64,000 nucleotides of DNA, from assembly GCA_964592595.1 (NCBI GenBank), contig CAZQFH010000014.1:15039-79038 (forward strand), in the 5' to 3' direction. The notes below the pieces were generated by a model that saw nothing but the letters and a program-made list of their open reading frames with translations, ran no database searches and was not told the DNA's origin. Of this stretch, positions 1 to 9,248 are shown one piece after another; the first letter of the stretch is position 1, and each line of letters starts with the position of its first letter. The DNA is from UBA5536 sp964592595 (GTDB lineage: Bacteria; Bacteroidota; Bacteroidia; Bacteroidales; F082). The translations under genes were made by a program, and so were the position numbers.

Positions 1-510
1 ATCAATTACGTTACCATGCGTAATACCGCAATTGGCTATTGGCAAAAAGACATTGGTCAGTATAATGAAGATCGTGAAACTGCCTATGCCCATGGAGCCG
101 CGATGATGGTTCCCATGGAAGTGGTAAAAAAGGTTGGCCTGATGTCGTACATTTTTTTCCTTTACTACGAAGAAGCCGATTGGTGCGCCAGAATCAAAGC
201 CGCAGGATATCAAATCTGGTTTGTACACAATAGCCAGGTGCTTCATAAAGAATCTGTTAGTACAGGCCGTTTGAGTGCTTTAAAAATTTATTATCAAAAC
301 CGTAATCGCATTGTTTTTATGCGTCGTAATGTTCACGGAAAAGACTTCTACCTGGGAATGCTTTATCAATTACTAATTGCTATTCCAAAAAATGCATTCA
401 AATTTTTAATGAAAGGAAAAATAAAACTTTTTTACGCTTATTATCAAGCGATTGGATGGAATTTATCACATCTATTTGACCCGGAAATTCACGAAAATCC
501 ACAACTATGA
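1..510 (+). CDS. Glycosyltransferase family 2, C-terminal part (cut by window edge)
   Basis: The frame is open from base 1, so the true start lies before the window; the first ATG here (position 16) is probably internal. About 169 residues remain. The visible part is the acceptor-binding end of a GT-A fold family 2 transferase of the rhamnosyltransferase type: a GAAMM segment followed by an aromatic/acidic run containing YYEEADWCARI and then VLHKES. No transmembrane segment is obvious. It probably adds a sugar to a lipid-linked surface-polysaccharide intermediate in the cytoplasm; donor and acceptor cannot be read from sequence. Its stop overlaps the next start by 4 bases (ATGA), so it is the upstream member of the polysaccharide operon. 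Confidence 0.85.
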   Translation: MNYVTMRNTAIGYWQKDIGQYNEDRETAYAHGAAMMVPMEVVKKVGLMSYIFFLYYEEADWCARIKAAGYQIWFVHNSQVLHKESVSTGRLSALKIYYQNRNRIVFMRRNVHGKDFYLGMLYQLLIAIPKNAFKFLMKGKIKLFYAYYQAIGWNLSHLFDPEIHENPQL

Positions 511-1715
511 GCCTACTCTACGACATTGGATTTGTAATACAATGGGTTTTGCTGCTTTATCTAGGAGGTTCAGCCCTTTACTTGTTTTTTTTCGCTTTTC
601 TCTCGGTTTTCCCTCTTAACAAACTTCCCCCGGTAGATTTCAAAAAAAGAAGGTTTGTTGTATTGATTCCCAGTTATATGGAAGATGAAGTGATTTTTGA
701 GGTAACCGAGCAAGCATTGCTCCAAAATTATCCCAAAGACTTATTTGATGTTGTTGTGATTGCCGATAAATTTAAATCGGAAACGATCCAAAAACTAAAA
801 CAATATCCTATCATACTGTTCAACGAAAATTTCAGTATGAGCACCAAAACCAGAGCTCTTAATCATGCACTTCGTTTGTTACCAGCCAATCACTATGATA
901 TTGCTGTGGTTTTAGATGCAGATAATTTGATGGAAAAAGATTTTCTGGCTAAACTCAACGACGCATTTTCCTACCCTTATCAAGCTATACAGGCTCATCG
1001 CATTGCAAAAAATCTTAACACAAATTTTGCCATTTTGGATGCTATTAGTGAAGAGATCAACAATAACATTTTTAGAAAAGGACATCGTAAAATTGGATTG
1101 TCCAGCGCACTTATTGGCTCAGCAATGGCATTTCGATACGACTTTTTCAAAGATCTGATGGCAGATGTAGAAGTTGTTGGGGGATTTGACAAAGAGCTGG
1201 AGCTTAGGTTATTATACGACAACCATATCATTCATTACTTGGATGATGCTTATGTTTTGGACGAAAAGGTTCAAAACGTAAAAGTTTTTTCACGACAACG
1301 CAGAAGATGGCTTTCAGCTCAGTTTCACTATTTCGGCAAGCACTTTTTGCCCGCAATAAAAGCGCTTATTTCAAAAGGCAATATCGACTACTTTAACAAA
1401 GCATTTCAATACGTTCAACTTCCACGAATACTCTTGTTAGGTTTGTTAATTTTGATCAGTTTCGTATCCTTGTTTATTAATCCACTTTTACTTACAATAA
1501 TATGGTTATCAGCGGCTTTACTAATTATCGCTGCTTTACTTTTTGCCACACCCTTACGGTTTTACAATTTAAAAACCTTAAAGGCTTTGCTCGCTTTACC
1601 AGTAGGTTTTGCCTTTATGTTTCTGTCGCTACTAAGCATTCGGGGAGCCAATAAACAGTTTATTCATACAAAACATACCTATAATGCCTTTCAAATCAAA
1701 AAGAAAGATCGTTAA
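507..1715 (+). CDS. Membrane-anchored family 2 glycosyltransferase
   Basis: A 402-residue processive-type family 2 glycosyltransferase. There is an N-terminal membrane segment around residues 8-35, a GT-A catalytic domain around 48-280, and two or three membrane segments around 305-375. Catalytic signatures are DADN (137-140), the acceptor-side GSAMAFR (about 204-210) and the QRRRW box (264-268) typical of synthases such as BcsA or HasA. It is translationally coupled to the preceding transferase by a 4-base overlap. It likely polymerises or extends a cell-surface glycan at the inner membrane. The exact polymer is unknown. Confidence 0.88.
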   Translation: MSLLYDIGFVIQWVLLLYLGGSALYLFFFAFLSVFPLNKLPPVDFKKRRFVVLIPSYMEDEVIFEVTEQALLQNYPKDLFDVVVIADKFKSETIQKLKQYPIILFNENFSMSTKTRALNHALRLLPANHYDIAVVLDADNLMEKDFLAKLNDAFSYPYQAIQAHRIAKNLNTNFAILDAISEEINNNIFRKGHRKIGLSSALIGSAMAFRYDFFKDLMADVEVVGGFDKELELRLLYDNHIIHYLDDAYVLDEKVQNVKVFSRQRRRWLSAQFHYFGKHFLPAIKALISKGNIDYFNKAFQYVQLPRILLLGLLILISFVSLFINPLLLTIIWLSAALLIIAALLFATPLRFYNLKTLKALLALPVGFAFMFLSLLSIRGANKQFIHTKHTYNAFQIKKKDR

Positions 1716-1742
1716 TTTGTATTCAACTAAAACCGACATAAT

Positions 1743-2891
1743 ATGAAAATAGCAATTGAAGGTCAGCGCTTGTTTCGGGTAAAAAAACATGGGATGGATA
1801 TGGTTGCCCTCGAGTTAATCAAAAACTTACAGCTTATAGATAAAAAGAATACCTATTACGTGTTTGTAAAACCAGATGAAGACAGCAGCTGCATACCCAA
1901 AACGGATAACTTCAATATTATTCCGCTCAAAGGTGGAGCTTATCCCATCTGGGAACAGAAAACACTGCCAAATGCGGTGAAGCATTATGGCTGCGAACTT
2001 TTACATTGTACAAGCAATACCGCTCCTTTAAAATCACCTGTGCCTCTGATAATTACGCTTCATGATATAATCTACCTCGAAAGTGTTAGCATTTTTAAAA
2101 AAGGCGGAACCTGGTATCAGAAACTTGGTAATATGTATAGGCGGTTTGTAGTGCCAAAAGTTGTAAAAAGCAGTGAAAAAATCATCACAGTATCAAATTT
2201 CGAGAAAAATAGAATTAAGGATTTCTTTGGATTTCCCGAATCTGATAACCGCCTGGTGGCTGTGTATAATGGTGTTAGTGAACACTTTAAGCCAGTAACA
2301 GATCAACAGGAGCTTGAGCGTGTTAAAGTTAAATATCAACTTCCTGATCAATTTTTATTTTTTCTTGGAAACACAGATCCTAAAAAGAACACTAAAGGGG
2401 TTTTAAAAGCATTTTCTGATTTTCTAAAAAATACAAGTGAGCCAATCAAACTCGTAATGCTTGATTATGACAAAGAAGCACTAAATACTTTACTCAATGA
2501 AATTGGAGACAAAAAACTCATCGACCATATACACCTTACAGGTTATGTTGTAAATACCGATTTGCCAGCTATTTACAGTCAGTGTCAATTGTTTTTATAC
2601 CCTTCTTTGCGCGAAAGCTTTGGAATTCCAATGTTGGAGGCCATGCGCTGTGGTGTACCGGTGATTACTTCCAATACATCCAGCATGCCTGAAGTTGCAG
2701 GTGATGCAGCTTATTTTGTTGATCCTTGTAAACCTGAGGAGATAACACAAGGAATAGAAAAATTATTATACGATAAAAGTTTACTTAATAACTTCATTCA
2801 GAAAGGATTTGATAGATCAGCCAGTTTTTCATGGAATTCAATGGCTAAAGAGGTTTTGAGTCTTTACGAACAGATTCTTAAAACGAATTAA
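1743..2891 (+). CDS. Glycosyltransferase family 4 (GT-B fold)
   Basis: A 382-residue soluble glycosyltransferase with the two Rossmann domains of the GT-B fold. The N-terminal domain contains the LITLHDIIYLES segment common in mannosyl- and glucosyltransferases of this family. The C-terminal nucleotide-sugar domain has the EX7E signature in RESFGIPMLEAMRCGVPV, followed by a conserved SSMPEVAGDAA turn. No membrane segment is seen, so it probably works at the cytoplasmic membrane face on a lipid-linked acceptor. It lies 27 bases after the previous gene in the same operon. Substrates cannot be assigned. Confidence 0.88.
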   Translation: MKIAIEGQRLFRVKKHGMDMVALELIKNLQLIDKKNTYYVFVKPDEDSSCIPKTDNFNIIPLKGGAYPIWEQKTLPNAVKHYGCELLHCTSNTAPLKSPVPLIITLHDIIYLESVSIFKKGGTWYQKLGNMYRRFVVPKVVKSSEKIITVSNFEKNRIKDFFGFPESDNRLVAVYNGVSEHFKPVTDQQELERVKVKYQLPDQFLFFLGNTDPKKNTKGVLKAFSDFLKNTSEPIKLVMLDYDKEALNTLLNEIGDKKLIDHIHLTGYVVNTDLPAIYSQCQLFLYPSLRESFGIPMLEAMRCGVPVITSNTSSMPEVAGDAAYFVDPCKPEEITQGIEKLLYDKSLLNNFIQKGFDRSASFSWNSMAKEVLSLYEQILKTN

Positions 2892-2906
2892 CCAAAAACC
2901 AGTATT

Positions 2907-4109
2907 ATGATTAAAAACCGTGATTTTATCATTGTCGGATTACAAGCCCTCGACAGCCGAATTGGTAGCAATTGTATCAATCTTGCTCATGAAATCGCCC
3001 GTCATAACAGGGTTTTATATGTTAATTATCCCCTTGATCGGTTGACAAAGATCAGGGAAAAGAACGATCTACTGATTCAAAAACGTAAAAGGATCAACAA
3101 AGGTGAAGAACCAGATTTGGTTCAAATCAACGAAAATATGTGGAATTTGTTCCCAAAAACTACATTGGAATCAATCAGTCAACTACCTTTCGATGGTCTT
3201 TTTGATTTTTTCAATAGAATCAATAACAAACGTTTTGCTCGCGAAATCAAAAAGGCGATTAATAAACTCGGCTTCTCCAATTATTTTATTTTCAACGACA
3301 GCGATATGTTTCGCAGCTTTTATTTAAAAGAACTGCTTCAACCTGAACTGTATATCTATTACACCCGTGATAATTTAATCGCAGTTGATTTTTGGAAAAA
3401 GCAAGGAATCCGAATTGAAGCAGCCTTGATGCAAAAATCAGATTTGGTTGTTGCTAATTCAACTTATCTGGCAGAGCATGCTGCACAATTTAATCCACAT
3501 GCTTACTATGTTGGACAGGGTTGCGATGTAAGCTTATTCGACGAAAAACTGGTTAAGGAAATGCCAGCAGATCTTAAACCAATTCCTAAGCCCATAATTG
3601 GCTATATTGGAGCTTTGTTTTCATTACGTTTGGATATTGAAGTGCTGGAATATCTTGCTACCCAGCGAAAAGATTGGTCAATAGTACTTGTTGGCCCCGA
3701 AGATGAAGCATTTAAATCCAGTAAACTACATCAAATGGACAATGTACATTTTCTGGGTTCAAAACCGATGGAGCAGCTCCCCTCCTACCTTAATTTCTTT
3801 GATGTAGCACTTAACCCTCAGAAGCTGAATGAAGTAACCATTGGTAACTATCCTCGCAAAATAGACGAATACCTGGCGATGGGCAAACCGACTGTAGCTA
3901 CAAAAACAAAAGCAATGGAAGTATTTGAGGATCATACCTATCTGGCTGTTAACAAGGAAGATTATCTTCAACTCGTCGAAAAAGCACGCAAAGAAAATTC
4001 TCCTGAAAAAGCTTCAGAAAGAAGTCAATTTGCGCGTAGTCATACCTGGGAAAACAATGTTGCTGCAATTTACGAACGTATGCTGCAGTTAATGCAAAGT
4101 CCTCACTAA
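2907..4109 (+). CDS. GT-B glycosyltransferase, family 1/4-like
   Basis: A 400-residue protein with a GT-B organisation that is more divergent than the neighbouring family 4 enzyme. The N-terminus has a glycine-containing opening strand (IIVGLQALDSRIGSN), and the C-terminal donor domain carries NYPRKIDEYLAMGKPTVAT, the usual place of the sugar-nucleotide glutamates. It resembles the TuaH/WcaC-like transferases often annotated in capsule clusters. Located 15 bases after the preceding transferase. It probably adds one residue of the repeat unit; the specificity is unknown. Confidence 0.8.
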   Translation: MIKNRDFIIVGLQALDSRIGSNCINLAHEIARHNRVLYVNYPLDRLTKIREKNDLLIQKRKRINKGEEPDLVQINENMWNLFPKTTLESISQLPFDGLFDFFNRINNKRFAREIKKAINKLGFSNYFIFNDSDMFRSFYLKELLQPELYIYYTRDNLIAVDFWKKQGIRIEAALMQKSDLVVANSTYLAEHAAQFNPHAYYVGQGCDVSLFDEKLVKEMPADLKPIPKPIIGYIGALFSLRLDIEVLEYLATQRKDWSIVLVGPEDEAFKSSKLHQMDNVHFLGSKPMEQLPSYLNFFDVALNPQKLNEVTIGNYPRKIDEYLAMGKPTVATKTKAMEVFEDHTYLAVNKEDYLQLVEKARKENSPEKASERSQFARSHTWENNVAAIYERMLQLMQSPH

Positions 4110-4134
4110 TAAATAATTAAAAACCAAAAGCAAA

Positions 4135-4755
4135 ATGGCTATCGTTGAAAAAATCAAATCCAATCCCAGATTAAAAAAGCTGGTGCTATGGATGCTCATG
4201 CCTAAAAATCAAGCGCGGCCAAGATTGTGGGTAAAGTTGTTTCTTAATCCGCTAAAGCACCACAAGGGCAAAGGTTCTTTAGTGAGGAGAAGAACAAGAA
4301 TGGACGTGCTTCCTTTCAACTTTTTTTCAATGGGAGTGAATTCGACCATTGAAGATTTTGCAACAGTGAATAATGGCGTAGGCCCGGTAATTATTGGAGA
4401 CCGCACTCGAATCGGACTTGGATGCGTCCTGATAGGTCCTGTAACGGTTGGCAACGATGTGATGTTTGCCCAAAATATTGTGGTTTCAGGGCTTAACCAT
4501 GGTTATCAAGACATTAACACTCCTCCAAGTTTGCAGCCTGTCGAAACCAAACCAATCAACATTGGTGATGACGTGTGGATTGGCGCCAATGCTGTAATTA
4601 CGGCCGGTGTTACCATCGGGAAACATGCCGTAGTTGCTGCCGGAAGTGTCGTTACCAAAGATGTTCCGGATTTCTCCATAGCAGCAGGAAATCCAGCTCG
4701 CATTCTTAAAAAGTATAATCCTGAAACAAAACAATGGGAAAGGCTTAAACCATAA
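4135..4755 (+). CDS. Hexapeptide-repeat acyltransferase (LbH/WbbJ-like)
   Basis: A 206-residue left-handed beta-helix acyltransferase. Several hexapeptide turns of the (I/V/L)-G-x4 type are visible from about residue 75 to 190, for example VIIGDRTRIG, INIGDDVWIG and VTIGKHAVVA, ending in the FSIAAGNPARIL motif of the CysE/LacA/WbbJ superfamily. A catalytic histidine is likely in the SGLNHGYQD loop. It would transfer an acetyl or other acyl group from CoA (or ACP) to a sugar, consistent with O-acetylation of the polysaccharide made by the neighbours. The first 65 residues are basic and less conserved. Confidence 0.88.
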   Translation: MAIVEKIKSNPRLKKLVLWMLMPKNQARPRLWVKLFLNPLKHHKGKGSLVRRRTRMDVLPFNFFSMGVNSTIEDFATVNNGVGPVIIGDRTRIGLGCVLIGPVTVGNDVMFAQNIVVSGLNHGYQDINTPPSLQPVETKPINIGDDVWIGANAVITAGVTIGKHAVVAAGSVVTKDVPDFSIAAGNPARILKKYNPETKQWERLKP

Positions 4756-4785
4756 ATAATTCAACCATAAATTTAAATACACAAA

Positions 4786-5592
4786 ATGCATAAACTCATT
4801 ACCTTTCTTCGATACCTCAAAGATTATCTCCAATATGGGCAAATACTGCTTGTATTTGCCTCCATCATATATTTGTTAACAGGAAAAGCCTACCCCAGAA
4901 CACGCATTTTCAGAGGTAAACTGGGGATTTTTCTTCACCGTAAAGGTTCACTCGATTTTCAATTCGGGAACTATGCATACGAATGGGGTGTTAAACAGTT
5001 TTTCTTAAAACACTACGCTCATTATCAAACATTTATAGATGTTGGAGCAAATATGGGAACTTATACGATAATGTTTGCCAAAAGGGGTTTAAATACAATT
5101 TCTTTCGAGCCTTCCAAGGGAAATTATAAAGCCTTGCAAATCAATATTATGTTAAATAACTTAGAAAAAAAAGTTACTAGTTTCAATATTGGGTTAGATA
5201 ACACTGATCGTAAGGCAAGTTTTGTATATGATCCTGTAAATACTGGCGCCTCGCACCTAAGTGCCGCTCATTTCTATGATCCGGTGACCGACAAAAGGGG
5301 TGAAATAACAGAAGTTCAGCTGGTTATGCTGGATCATTATCAGCATAAACTTCCCATCAAACCAGAAGATGCCATTTTGATGAAAATTGATGTGGAAGGA
5401 ATGGAAGAAGATGTAATCAGAGGAGCAACAGCGTTTATTCAAAATCGCAAAGCGCTGCTGATTGTTATGGAAAGTGTTCATTCTGGAGAAGAAAAACTCA
5501 GATCTGTGCTTTCAGAAATAGCTGAATTCGAATTTCTTGAAGTAGATTCCCTCAATTTTGCTGCAAAGAAAATTAAAAACCATCAATTGTAA
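4786..5592 (+). CDS. FkbM family S-adenosylmethionine methyltransferase
   Basis: A 268-residue class I methyltransferase of the FkbM family. The SAM-binding glycine-rich motif I is FIDVGANMGTYT (about residue 83), motif II ends in the acidic SFEPS, and the family-specific MKIDVEGMEEDVIRGA lies near residues 200-215. An N-terminal hydrophobic stretch around residues 15-32 may dock it to the membrane. In glycan clusters such enzymes commonly O-methylate sugars, the inferred role here. It lies 30 bases after the acyltransferase and 6 bases before the next glycosyltransferase. Confidence 0.88.
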   Translation: MHKLITFLRYLKDYLQYGQILLVFASIIYLLTGKAYPRTRIFRGKLGIFLHRKGSLDFQFGNYAYEWGVKQFFLKHYAHYQTFIDVGANMGTYTIMFAKRGLNTISFEPSKGNYKALQINIMLNNLEKKVTSFNIGLDNTDRKASFVYDPVNTGASHLSAAHFYDPVTDKRGEITEVQLVMLDHYQHKLPIKPEDAILMKIDVEGMEEDVIRGATAFIQNRKALLIVMESVHSGEEKLRSVLSEIAEFEFLEVDSLNFAAKKIKNHQL

Positions 5593-5598
5593 ATCATC

Positions 5599-6789
5599 AT
5601 GATAACACTAAAAGTAATTTTCTGGATTTTGCTTTTTCTGGTTTTTTATACGTATCTCGGATATGGCCTTCTCCTTTTTTTTATGGTGAGACTAAAAAGG
5701 ATTTTTAAGGGTAAAAAATTAGTGAACAAAGACTATGAGCCAGAAGTTACACTATTTGTTGCAGCATATAATGAGAAGGATTATGTGGATACAAAAGTTA
5801 GCAATGGTTTTGAACTTGATTACCCGCAAAATAAAGTAAAACAGGTCTGGGTAACAGACGGATCAGATGACAGCACTCCTGATCTATTGAAAAAATATGC
5901 GGATAAAGGTGTTGAAGTCTATCATGAAAACGCCAGAGGAGGTAAAATTGGTGCGATGAATCGCGGAATGCAATTCGTAAAATCGCCGATTGTTATCTTC
6001 TCAGATGGAAACACAATTCTGGGAAAAGAATCGGTAAGAAGAATTGTAAACCTTTTTGGTGATCCAAAAGTTGGCTGTGTTTCGGGCGAAAAAAGAATTT
6101 TCAGCAAGGAAAAAGATACTGCAGCCGGAACAGAAGGCATTTATTGGAAATACGAATCTACCCTAAAAAAATGGGATGCAGAACTGTATTCTGTTGTCGG
6201 AGCAGCTGGCGAGCTATTTGCCATCAGAACAGATTTATTTCAGGAGGTGGAGAAAGATACGCTTCTCGATGATTTTATCATTTCACTGCGCGTAGCGATG
6301 AAAGGTTATACGATTCAGTACGACCCGGAGGCATATGCCATCGAAACTGCATCGGCAAACGTGAAAGAAGAGTTGAAAAGGAAAGTTCGAATTGCTGCTG
6401 GAGGCATTCAGTCTATCATCAGGCTCAGCCCATTGCTCAATATTTTTAAATATGGAATGCTATCCTTCCAATATATCTCGCATCGCGTTTTGAGGTGGAC
6501 TGTGGCTCCTCTATCTCTACCTTTTATATTGATTATCAATGCAGTAATTGCATTTTTAGAAGGTTTTGATAATTTTTCAAATGCCTATGTACTCTTATTT
6601 TACGCTCAACTTCTGTTTTATATCTTAGCTTTGACAGGCTGGTATCTTGAAAATAAAGCCATAAAAATCAAAGCACTTTTTGTTCCATACTATTTCTTTA
6701 TCATGAACTACGCTGTATTGATGGGAATGAAACGCTATTTTAAAGGAAGTCAAAGTGTAAACTGGGAAAGAGCAAAACGAGGACAATAA
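5599..6789 (+). CDS. Family 2 glycosyltransferase with membrane domain
   Basis: A 396-residue BcsA/HasA-like family 2 transferase. One N-terminal membrane segment (about 3-30), a GT-A domain (about 48-290) and three C-terminal membrane segments (about 300-385) are visible. Motifs are VTDGSDDS, the metal-binding FSDGN, the acceptor LDDFIISLR and a degenerate RKVRIAAGG where processive enzymes usually have QxxRW. The missing QRRRW suggests single-residue transfer rather than polymerisation. Its TAA stop shares a base with the ATG of the next gene, indicating coupled translation. Confidence 0.85.
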   Translation: MITLKVIFWILLFLVFYTYLGYGLLLFFMVRLKRIFKGKKLVNKDYEPEVTLFVAAYNEKDYVDTKVSNGFELDYPQNKVKQVWVTDGSDDSTPDLLKKYADKGVEVYHENARGGKIGAMNRGMQFVKSPIVIFSDGNTILGKESVRRIVNLFGDPKVGCVSGEKRIFSKEKDTAAGTEGIYWKYESTLKKWDAELYSVVGAAGELFAIRTDLFQEVEKDTLLDDFIISLRVAMKGYTIQYDPEAYAIETASANVKEELKRKVRIAAGGIQSIIRLSPLLNIFKYGMLSFQYISHRVLRWTVAPLSLPFILIINAVIAFLEGFDNFSNAYVLLFYAQLLFYILALTGWYLENKAIKIKALFVPYYFFIMNYAVLMGMKRYFKGSQSVNWERAKRGQ

Positions 6790-8426
6790 TGATAAAAAAC
6801 TTTTCTTTGATATCAGCTTTAAACCTACTGCTTTTCTTTAGCACTAATATTTCATTGGGCCAAAACTGTAATCATCTCATTAGCAGGAGTCAAACTGTGG
6901 TGGATGGAGCTGACATTCAACCTGGTGATACAATCTGCCTCGAAAATGGAAGTCGGTCTTATCTGCTTTTTAGAAATTTGATTGGAACCGCATCACTTCC
7001 GATTGTTATTGTGAATCAAGGGAATGTGATTATTGATACCGATCATTTTTATGGTATCAAAACATCAAATTGCCAATACCTGAAAATTATCGGAAGCCGA
7101 CCAAATACAAATTCGTATGGCATTAAAATACAACGTGTTGGTAATGGATCTGGAATCACACTGGACGATTTAAGCTCCGATGTTGAATTGTCAGGAATTG
7201 AAATAGCTCATACTGCATTTGCCGGAATTTATGCTAAAACTGATCCTGATTGCAGCTTTGAAGCCACCAGAGAAAAATTTACTTTTTATAATCTGGAAAT
7301 CCATGATTGCTATTTACACGACATCGGAGACGAAGGTTTTTACATCGGCAGTTCAAAATATACCGGCCAATACCTACCTGACTGCGACACAACAGTTCTG
7401 CCACATTTAATGTATAATGTATATATCTACAATAATTTGATCGAAGATACCGGCTGGGATGGATTGCAAGTGAGTAGTGCTGTTGGTGACTGTAGAATTT
7501 TTAATAACCGAATTTTCAGAGATTCTTACAAAGAAACCGTCTTCCAAATGTCAGGCATTTTAATAGGTGGCGGATCCGAATGCGATTGTTACAATAATCA
7601 GATCTTTGATGGAAAAGGAGATGGAATAGATATGTTTGGCCAGGGTGATAGTCGCATTTTTAATAACCTTATTGTCAGGGCTGGAAAAAGTTTTAAACCA
7701 GGAAATCCAGATGAATCAAGGCACGGAATTTTTATTGGAAATCCGCCAGATAACAGCTTATCAAACCTTGAAATATTGCACAACACCATTATTGATCCAA
7801 AAACTACAGGGATCAGGTATTTTAACTCCTTTACAAGTTTTAACACAATTGCTAACAATCTAATTACCAGACCTGGAGCTTATGAGCAAATTGGAAACAA
7901 TGCCTATTTTAATCATAACCTAACTGCAAATTTATATGCTTTAACAGGAAATTTATTTACGCAATCAATTGATTATGTAAACTTTATAAACTTCTCTGAT
8001 GATAATTTTGACCTTCAGGCAAACTCTCCTGCCATAAATCGCGCTACTGATTTGGGTTATAGCGGCATCTTATTCGACCTACAAAATCGGCCTCGCCCGC
8101 ATAATCAAGGATATGATCAGGGAGCCTTTGAATGTCAGGAAATTAATGCTTCAATTATCCAATTAGAAAGAGCGAACGCTAAACCTTATGTGTTTGGTTT
8201 TCAGACTGAAAGTAAAACATTGTTGCTGTCTTTCAAGGAATCCATCCCACATTTATCGCTTAATATTTTTGATTTGACAGGTAAATCTTTGATTCAAACC
8301 CAAATCCAAAGTCAGCGAGCGTTAGACCATAAAATTTTAGTGTCAGAATTAAAGTCTGGTTTTTATATACTGGTTATTAAAGGCTTTAACATTGATTATA
8401 CGGAAAGATTTAGCATCACCAAGTAA
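6789..8426 (+). CDS. Secreted right-handed beta-helix protein with T9SS sorting domain
   Basis: A 545-residue exported protein. A signal peptide covers about residues 1-24 (hydrophobic core, then NISLGQ). Residues about 60-430 are built of repeated short strands with N-rich turns such as VYIYNNLIED, CRIFNNRIF and SRIFNNLIV, the pattern of a right-handed parallel beta-helix of the pectate lyase or NosD/PbH1 type. The last 80 residues form a T9SS type A sorting domain (LNIFDLTGKSL, then LKSGFYILVI). It is probably a surface polysaccharide lyase, epimerase or binding protein acting on the glycan made by this operon; the catalytic residues are not identifiable. Confidence 0.85.
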   Translation: MIKNFSLISALNLLLFFSTNISLGQNCNHLISRSQTVVDGADIQPGDTICLENGSRSYLLFRNLIGTASLPIVIVNQGNVIIDTDHFYGIKTSNCQYLKIIGSRPNTNSYGIKIQRVGNGSGITLDDLSSDVELSGIEIAHTAFAGIYAKTDPDCSFEATREKFTFYNLEIHDCYLHDIGDEGFYIGSSKYTGQYLPDCDTTVLPHLMYNVYIYNNLIEDTGWDGLQVSSAVGDCRIFNNRIFRDSYKETVFQMSGILIGGGSECDCYNNQIFDGKGDGIDMFGQGDSRIFNNLIVRAGKSFKPGNPDESRHGIFIGNPPDNSLSNLEILHNTIIDPKTTGIRYFNSFTSFNTIANNLITRPGAYEQIGNNAYFNHNLTANLYALTGNLFTQSIDYVNFINFSDDNFDLQANSPAINRATDLGYSGILFDLQNRPRPHNQGYDQGAFECQEINASIIQLERANAKPYVFGFQTESKTLLLSFKESIPHLSLNIFDLTGKSLIQTQIQSQRALDHKILVSELKSGFYILVIKGFNIDYTERFSITK

Positions 8427-8437
8427 AACGACTCACC

Positions 8438-9238
8438 ATGCAACTAAAAAAAATTATTCCGCTTGGATTAGGTATTTTACTGCGAAAAAACTACCTCTCC
8501 ATAAAAGGTTTGGCCTATCGTGGTAATCAATTCTACTGCCCTTTTTGTGATGCAGGCTTTAAAGATTTTCTGGATGGGGGCTCAGCAATAGCTATCAACG
8601 AAAAACTGGAAGTTATCGGAGCAGGAAAACGCCCCAAAACAATTTGTCCGGGTTGTCATTCCAATGATCGTGAAAGACTCTTGCATTGGCTTTTCGAAAA
8701 TCGTTTCCCGATATCAAGCTCTGATAAAATTCTGCATATTGCTCCAGAACCATCTTTAGGGCGCTATCTGCAAGCGAAAAGTCCTAAGGGGTATATTTCC
8801 GGCGTTAAATATTATGAGGGCTTTTATTACCCGCCAGGCGTGAAGCTAATGGATTTGCTTAAACTTCCTTTTGAAAATAATCAATTTGATTGGGTTATTT
8901 GTAACCACGTTTTGGAGCACATTCCTGATGATCACGCAGCCATGAAAGCTATTTTTGATGTTCTGAAAAAAGGCGGAAAAGCAATTCTGCAAGTGCCCTG
9001 GTCTCCCCTTCTTGACCATACAAAAGAAGATTTTAATATTCAGGATCCTAAAGAACGGGAAGCAGCTTTTGGTCAGTTCGACCATGTTAGAATTTACGGT
9101 AAAGATTATACAACCAAACTTAGAAATGCTGGTTTTCAAAATAATAAGATTGAATTTAAAGACCTGGATATTTCAGAAAATGACATTCAGAAGATGCAAC
9201 TTAACAAGAAAGAATGTATCTTTATTGTTGCAAAATAA
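8438..9238 (+). CDS. Class I SAM methyltransferase with N-terminal zinc-ribbon-like region
   Basis: A 266-residue methyltransferase. The N-terminal third has two CxxC pairs (CPFCDAGF and CPGCHSND) that look like a zinc-binding ribbon. The catalytic domain begins near residue 95 with a degenerate motif I (ILHIAPEPSLGRYL) and continues with FDWVICNHVLEHIPDD, the Methyltransf_11-type motif IV, and LKKGGKAILQVP. Members with this architecture are frequent at the ends of glycan clusters in Bacteroidota. The substrate is unknown; a sugar of the exported polysaccharide is the simplest guess. The next gene starts 10 bases downstream. Confidence 0.85.
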   Translation: MQLKKIIPLGLGILLRKNYLSIKGLAYRGNQFYCPFCDAGFKDFLDGGSAIAINEKLEVIGAGKRPKTICPGCHSNDRERLLHWLFENRFPISSSDKILHIAPEPSLGRYLQAKSPKGYISGVKYYEGFYYPPGVKLMDLLKLPFENNQFDWVICNHVLEHIPDDHAAMKAIFDVLKKGGKAILQVPWSPLLDHTKEDFNIQDPKEREAAFGQFDHVRIYGKDYTTKLRNAGFQNNKIEFKDLDISENDIQKMQLNKKECIFIVAK

Positions 9239-9248
9239 GGGTTTAGTT

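Noticed and set aside
3103..3327. Short alternative frames inside the glycosyltransferases and other long genes
   Set aside because: They lie in other frames of genes with clear domain content and have no independent signals.
9012..9248. Longer start for the hybrid kinase
   Set aside because: The extension lies wholly inside the methyltransferase gene in another frame and puts 79 odd residues before an obvious signal/anchor segment.
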